From: T1SED10-198M sp003554345 [NCBI: Candidatus Sumerlaeota bacterium]
GTDB lineage: Bacteria; Sumerlaeota; T1SED10-198M
NCBI GenBank assembly: GCA_003554345.1
Contig: PWGE01000144.1
Span: forward strand, 1 to 10,260
Direction of reading: 5' to 3'
Length of the DNA stretch: 10,260 nt
Both the position numbers and the translations under genes were made by a program. Every line of letters begins with the position of its first letter. The first letter of the stretch is position 1. Shown here piece after piece: positions 6,531 to 10,260 of this stretch. Below the pieces are notes generated by a model that was given only the letters and a program-made list of their open reading frames with translations, had not been told where the DNA came from and made no database searches.

Positions 6531-8150
6531 CTATTTTTTTCCTGTAACCTGATAAAGAGAACTCTTATAATACTGAGGAGTAAACCTGAAGACCGACCAC
6601 ATGGGATTTTGATTGGAGAAGTTTGTCATATTATCAGGAAAAATGGGAATCGTTATATAGGAAGGTGTCCGGTAAAGGACTTCCAGATGATATTGGGAGT
6701 GGAGATGTTTTTCATACGCATAGTAACGGGACAAGTCGCCAAGATACACGCTATGAACAGCCACATAGTCTTCCACTTCGAAATCGTCCGTCTGATAAGG
6801 AGCATAATATTCAATGGAATCATCACCCGTCCAGTAACGCATTTTTATCGCCTCATATTCCGGACGATAGATTTCATTGGTATAAATGTTTCCCTCAATT
6901 TTTTCATTTTTAATATATTCAGCCACTTCCTTTATCGATCCAAAGGAACCTGACTGAAAAGTCAGCACACTAATGGAGGTTATAAAAAGGGTTGCCGCAG
7001 TCAAACCCAGGAATACCGGATAAATCCATTGAAACCGACCCGATCTTTTACGGAATTGTGCAATACCGTCATGGTCGGTCCGATGAGCCGGCTCATAAAG
7101 AAAAAAGAAAAATCCGGTGCCGGCAAGAAGGCAGAAGAAAGGCAATAAAGGAAGAAGATATCTTTCCTGGAATGACTGAAAAACCGACTGTAAAAGAATC
7201 AGTACAATCATATAATAAAAAAAGAAAACCTTGAATATCATCTGCTTAACACGGCGGGAAGTAATAAACAAAAAGCCTGCAAAAGCAAAAACCACCACAA
7301 AATAGTTGAAAAAATACGGGATATGACCGATAAAAGCATCAAAAAGTACAAAGTAATTCCCCAGGCTGGACATGAAACCGATGCCCATTCTTTCTCCCAC
7401 CTGTAAAGCATGAACCAGCCCTTCCTGCAGATACATATAAGCTACAAAGAACCAGGGTAGAAGAGATATAAGGAATATTACACCATACTTGATAATTTTT
7501 CTACGGGTTTTTGCTTCCAGTTCACGCCAATGCCTGACCTGCCTCAAAAAACGTCGACTGTACAGATAAAGAACATAGAGATAAAAAGGTGCGACCAGAA
7601 TTCCCTGATATCGAGTGAGGGTTGCCAGTAAAAGAAAAATGTTTGCATAGATGAAATATTTCAGGCAATAATAGGCATGTGAACGGTTTGCCAGCGCATT
7701 AAAGAGATAATATATAACCGTAAAATTCAAGAAAACAAAAAGAGGGTCGGTCATAACCCGAATCGACCACCGCAGATGCAATGGAGAAAACGTATAAAGA
7801 AAAATAGCTATAATAGCTGCCTTCTGCTGATTATGACATATATGCCTGGTTAAAAAATAAAGAGGAAAAATCACCAGAGAGGAGCTGATTATAGAAATAA
7901 ACTGACCGGCAAATTCGCCGGAAAGACCGGTAAGAGAAATGATCTGAATAAGCCAGTTATACAAGGGTGGCCAGAATCCCGGCAGTTCCATCTGATGCTG
8001 GATAATCTGAAGAATTCCGTCCGTATATTCGGCGGCATTTAAATTAAATATACTGAATTTTAATAAAAGGTGCAGGAAAAAAGCTCCGAAGAGAATGCGA
8101 TTTTCCTGGACCGTTCTTTGTCCAATCATGAGAATTGTATTATACCTCAA
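6531..8150 (-). CDS. PMT_2/ArnT-like GT-C family glycosyltransferase
   Basis: Polytopic membrane protein of 539 residues (532 if it starts at ATG 8129). Counted from that ATG, it begins with a hydrophobic helix, then a first outer loop with AAEYTDG (Glu34, Asp37), the position of the acidic catalytic motif in GT-C enzymes, then PPLYNWL near 54. LRWSIRVMTDPLF (119-131) is the R-x-x-TD motif common in the PMT_2 (GT39/GT83) family. Roughly ten further helices and a C-terminal soluble region of about 130 residues follow. Predicted to move a sugar from polyprenyl-phosphate to a protein, lipid or glycan outside the membrane; substrate unknown. Start choice is uncertain: TTG 8150 has AGGGAG only three bases upstream, while ATG 8129 has none. 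Paired with the DUF2723 gene downstream (six-base gap). Confidence 0.85.
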   Translation of the reverse strand: MRYNTILMIGQRTVQENRILFGAFFLHLLLKFSIFNLNAAEYTDGILQIIQHQMELPGFWPPLYNWLIQIISLTGLSGEFAGQFISIISSSLVIFPLYFLTRHICHNQQKAAIIAIFLYTFSPLHLRWSIRVMTDPLFVFLNFTVIYYLFNALANRSHAYYCLKYFIYANIFLLLATLTRYQGILVAPFYLYVLYLYSRRFLRQVRHWRELEAKTRRKIIKYGVIFLISLLPWFFVAYMYLQEGLVHALQVGERMGIGFMSSLGNYFVLFDAFIGHIPYFFNYFVVVFAFAGFLFITSRRVKQMIFKVFFFYYMIVLILLQSVFQSFQERYLLPLLPFFCLLAGTGFFFFLYEPAHRTDHDGIAQFRKRSGRFQWIYPVFLGLTAATLFITSISVLTFQSGSFGSIKEVAEYIKNEKIEGNIYTNEIYRPEYEAIKMRYWTGDDSIEYYAPYQTDDFEVEDYVAVHSVYLGDLSRYYAYEKHLHSQYHLEVLYRTPSYITIPIFPDNMTNFSNQNPMWSVFRFTPQYYKSSLYQVTGKK

Positions 8151-8166
8151 TAGCTCCCTAATGCAA
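8139..8166 (-). promoter_or_regulatory. possible promoter of the glycosyltransferase pair
   Basis: A perfect -10 TATAAT (8139-8144, minus strand) has TTGCAT (8161-8166, three of six matches) 16 bases upstream. If active, transcription would begin about three bases before ATG 8129, making a nearly leaderless mRNA and excluding TTG 8150 as start. If translation starts at TTG 8150, the match lies inside the coding region and may be chance. Confidence 0.35.
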
Positions 8167-8207
8167 AACCCCTAATATCGTTCGTTGAAAAGGCTCTATA
8201 ATGAAAG

Positions 8208-9437
8208 TCAGCCGGATTTTTCAGTCACACACTGGTAAGTATCCCGGGCAATGAGCAGCTCTTCATCAGTAGGTATAACAAAAACTTTAACCGGCGAAGA
8301 TTCCCGACTGATACAACCCTCTTTTCCTTGAAGCCGGGCATTTTCTCTGGAATCAAACTCCACACCCAACGCATCCATATTCTTACAAACCCTTTCCCGC
8401 ACCATTGGAGAGTTTTCTCCAATGCCGGCGGTAAAAACAATGGCGTCAGCACCATTCATCCCGGCCAGATAGGCACCGATATATTTCTGTACGCGATAGG
8501 CAAAAATATCAATGGCAAGAGCGGCTTTCTGATCCCCCTCTTTGCTGGCATCTTCCAGAGTCCGCATATCGTTTGAAAGCCCTGAAATACCTATCAACCC
8601 GCTATGTTTATTGAGCATATTATTCACTTCCTCTAACCTCAAGTCTTCTCTTTCCAGTATAAAAGGTACAAGAGCAGGATCAATATCTCCACACCGGGTT
8701 CCCATTACCAGCCCTTCTAATGGAGTAAATCCCATGGAAGTATCAACAGATTGACCGCCCTTTATAGAAGCAATACTACAACCGTTCCCCAGATGGCAGG
8801 TAATTACATCCAGCTCTTTTACCGGGCGGGCAAGAATTTTGGCCAAACGTAAAAGCACATAACGATGCGAGGTCCCGTGAAAGCCATATCTTCTTATTTT
8901 ATACCGCTCATATAAACAGTAAGGTAAACCATAAATATACGCTGACGGGGTCATTGTCTGATGAAAAGCCGTGTCAAAAACAGCAACCTGAGGGACGGAA
9001 GGCAGCACTTCCCGTGTTGCCTGATATCCCCACAGATTAGGAGGATTATGTAAAGGAGCTAATTCTATACAATCCCGGATCCCTTTTTCTACTTCCCTGT
9101 TAATAATGGTAGAACGAGAAAAATATTCCCCTCCATGAACCACCCGATGTCCCACGGCTTCTATCTCTTCTACGTCCTTGATAACTCCCTTTTCTGGTTC
9201 CACCAACCGTTGCAGAATGTTTTCTATGCCCGTTGTATGCTCATAAATTGGTTGGGTATGGGAGATTTTTTTCTGACCCTGCGCCTGAAAGTCAATCTGA
9301 GCTTCGGCACTTCCAATCTTCTGGACACTTCCCTTCGCCAGCCGACTTTCATTCCCCTGGCGTCTCTTTTGCTCATCAGTCTCTATGAGCTGAAACTTAA
9401 TAGACGAACTACCACAATTTAATACAAGAATTTTCAT
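8208..9437 (-). CDS. ackA: acetate kinase
   Basis: Interconverts acetyl phosphate plus ADP and acetate plus ATP; in fermenters it yields ATP by substrate-level phosphorylation in the cytosol. The 409-residue length is normal (about 400). N-terminal LNCGSSSIKF gives Asn7, Ser10, Ser12 and Lys14 at the same places as the Methanosarcina enzyme. Other family blocks are GHRVVHGG near residue 97, APLHNPPN near 128, FDTAFHQTM near 155, RRYGFHGTSH near 183, HLGNGCSI near 215, GTRCGDIDP near 246 and TDEELLIARDT near the C-terminus; the key Arg, Asp, His and Glu are therefore all present. The ATG has a purine-rich site (AAGGGTAGG) upstream. It starts 27 bases after the dehydrogenase gene, so the two are probably cotranscribed. 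The usual partner pta is not adjacent on either visible side. Confidence 0.97.
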   Translation of the reverse strand: MKILVLNCGSSSIKFQLIETDEQKRRQGNESRLAKGSVQKIGSAEAQIDFQAQGQKKISHTQPIYEHTTGIENILQRLVEPEKGVIKDVEEIEAVGHRVVHGGEYFSRSTIINREVEKGIRDCIELAPLHNPPNLWGYQATREVLPSVPQVAVFDTAFHQTMTPSAYIYGLPYCLYERYKIRRYGFHGTSHRYVLLRLAKILARPVKELDVITCHLGNGCSIASIKGGQSVDTSMGFTPLEGLVMGTRCGDIDPALVPFILEREDLRLEEVNNMLNKHSGLIGISGLSNDMRTLEDASKEGDQKAALAIDIFAYRVQKYIGAYLAGMNGADAIVFTAGIGENSPMVRERVCKNMDALGVEFDSRENARLQGKEGCISRESSPVKVFVIPTDEELLIARDTYQCVTEKSG

Positions 9438-9464
9438 ATACCTACCCTTTTCTTAAACCAAGAA

Positions 9465-10260
9465 TCAGTCATTAACATTCTTCATAGTAGGGTCATCATA
9501 AGTGTACACGCCCCTTCCATCTTTAACCCCCAGAAAACCGGCGTTTACCAGCCTGTTTAATGCAGGCGATGGGCTGTATTTCGGGTTACCAAGCTCTTTG
9601 GATAACTGTTTCATCCAGAGCTGAATAGTATCCAGTCCAAGCCGATCTGCAAGCTGAAAGGGTCCATACTTGGAGCAAAAAATCTGTCTTACCACATAAT
9701 CTATATCTTCCGGAGATGCGACACGGTTTTGAAGAAGCTCAAAAGCTTCATTCATCCAGACCGCCAGCATACGTGTTGATATATAGCCCGGACTTTCATG
9801 GAGTTCAATAATCTCTTTTCCTATCTGATCCAGAAAGTTCCGTATGCGGTCATAGGTCGTATGACTGGTTGTTAATCCCCGTACCAGTTCTACGGTCTTA
9901 ATCTTATGAACCGGATATAAAAAATGCACTCCAATAATCTTTTCAGGTCGATGAGATTTACCTGCAATTTCCGTTATACTGAAAACCGCTGTATTACTTA
10001 TAAAAATAGCACCGGAATCACAAACTTTATTCAGTTCATTGAAGAGGGCAATCTTTTTTTCAACTTCCGAGTCCTGGATGCTTTCGATAATAATGGGGGT
10101 TTTCTTTAAGGTGGTTTTATCCCATGTGCAATGAATTCTATTTTTTATAGCTTTTCGCTCAGAAGGGGTGATGCTCCAGCGGGTTATCTCATACTCCAGT
10201 TCCCGGTCCAACTTTTCAGATATTAATTTACATATATGTTCATTAAGGTCACAGAGAATG
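9465..10260 (-). CDS. 3-hydroxyacyl-CoA dehydrogenase (3-hydroxybutyryl-CoA dehydrogenase type), N-terminus beyond window
   Basis: Oxidises 3-hydroxyacyl-CoA to 3-oxoacyl-CoA with NAD, or the reverse, in beta-oxidation or butyrate formation. The frame is open from the right edge to TGA 9465; TTG 10211 is an internal codon, since the 16 codons before it (ILCDLNEHICKLISEKL) continue the Rossmann fold, ending strand 2 in Asp. The GxGxxG motif lies outside. Visible family parts are FISNTAVFSITEIA, GVHFLYP with the catalytic His (codon 9924-9926), KTVELVRG with its partner Glu (9888-9890), and the C-terminal domain ASPEDID, GPFQLADRLGLDT and a GRGVYTYDD end. Odd: the usual Asn of GFIVNR is Thr (GYISTR, codon 9774-9776), as in an MmgB-like subgroup that has Ser or Thr there. 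Paired with ackA downstream. Substrate length and direction are not known. Confidence 0.92.
   Translation of the reverse strand, partial: ILCDLNEHICKLISEKLDRELEYEITRWSITPSERKAIKNRIHCTWDKTTLKKTPIIIESIQDSEVEKKIALFNELNKVCDSGAIFISNTAVFSITEIAGKSHRPEKIIGVHFLYPVHKIKTVELVRGLTTSHTTYDRIRNFLDQIGKEIIELHESPGYISTRMLAVWMNEAFELLQNRVASPEDIDYVVRQIFCSKYGPFQLADRLGLDTIQLWMKQLSKELGNPKYSPSPALNRLVNAGFLGVKDGRGVYTYDDPTMKNVND

Overview
The window is a compact, single-direction stretch: every convincing gene reads on the minus strand, so transcription runs from right (10260) to left (1). Base composition is moderate to AT-leaning. The content suggests an anaerobic bacterium of the Firmicutes/Clostridia type or a neighbouring lineage: acetate kinase lies beside a 3-hydroxyacyl-CoA dehydrogenase, the DUF177(YceD)-rpmF-plsX-fabH-fabG order is typical, L32 carries four zinc-type cysteines, and TTG/GTG starts occur. 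The species cannot be named from the sequence.

Layout in transcription order. (1) 10260-9465: 3-hydroxyacyl-CoA dehydrogenase, N-terminus outside the window, then after a short gap acetate kinase (9437-8208); together they suggest acyl-CoA fermentation or beta-oxidation ending in ATP formation from acetyl phosphate. (2) 8150-4998: two adjacent multi-membrane GT-C type glycosyltransferases, a PMT_2/ArnT-like protein and a DUF2723 (TMEM260-like) protein. (3) 4997-4728: a gap with one doubtful 48-codon ORF and a good promoter. (4) 4688-3525: a lipoprotein with a transglutaminase-like Cys-His-Glu domain. (5) 3524-3123: a roughly 400-base gap holding a nested inverted repeat, two small palindromes and the promoter of the next operon. 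(6) 3122-1: DUF177 protein, rpmF, plsX, fabH and the first third of fabG, tightly spaced or overlapping, so one operon linking ribosome assembly to membrane lipid synthesis.

The lipid genes form a pathway: FabH starts acyl chains, FabG reduces the beta-keto group, and PlsX passes acyl groups from ACP to phosphate for phospholipid synthesis. The glycosyltransferase pair and lipoprotein look like an envelope module placed between ackA and the DUF177-rpmF operon, genes often close together in Clostridia. No mobile element, CRISPR array, tRNA or rRNA was seen. The best leads are the structured intergenic element at 3377-3474, the envelope module, the predicted NADH preference of FabG and the absence of fabD between fabH and fabG.
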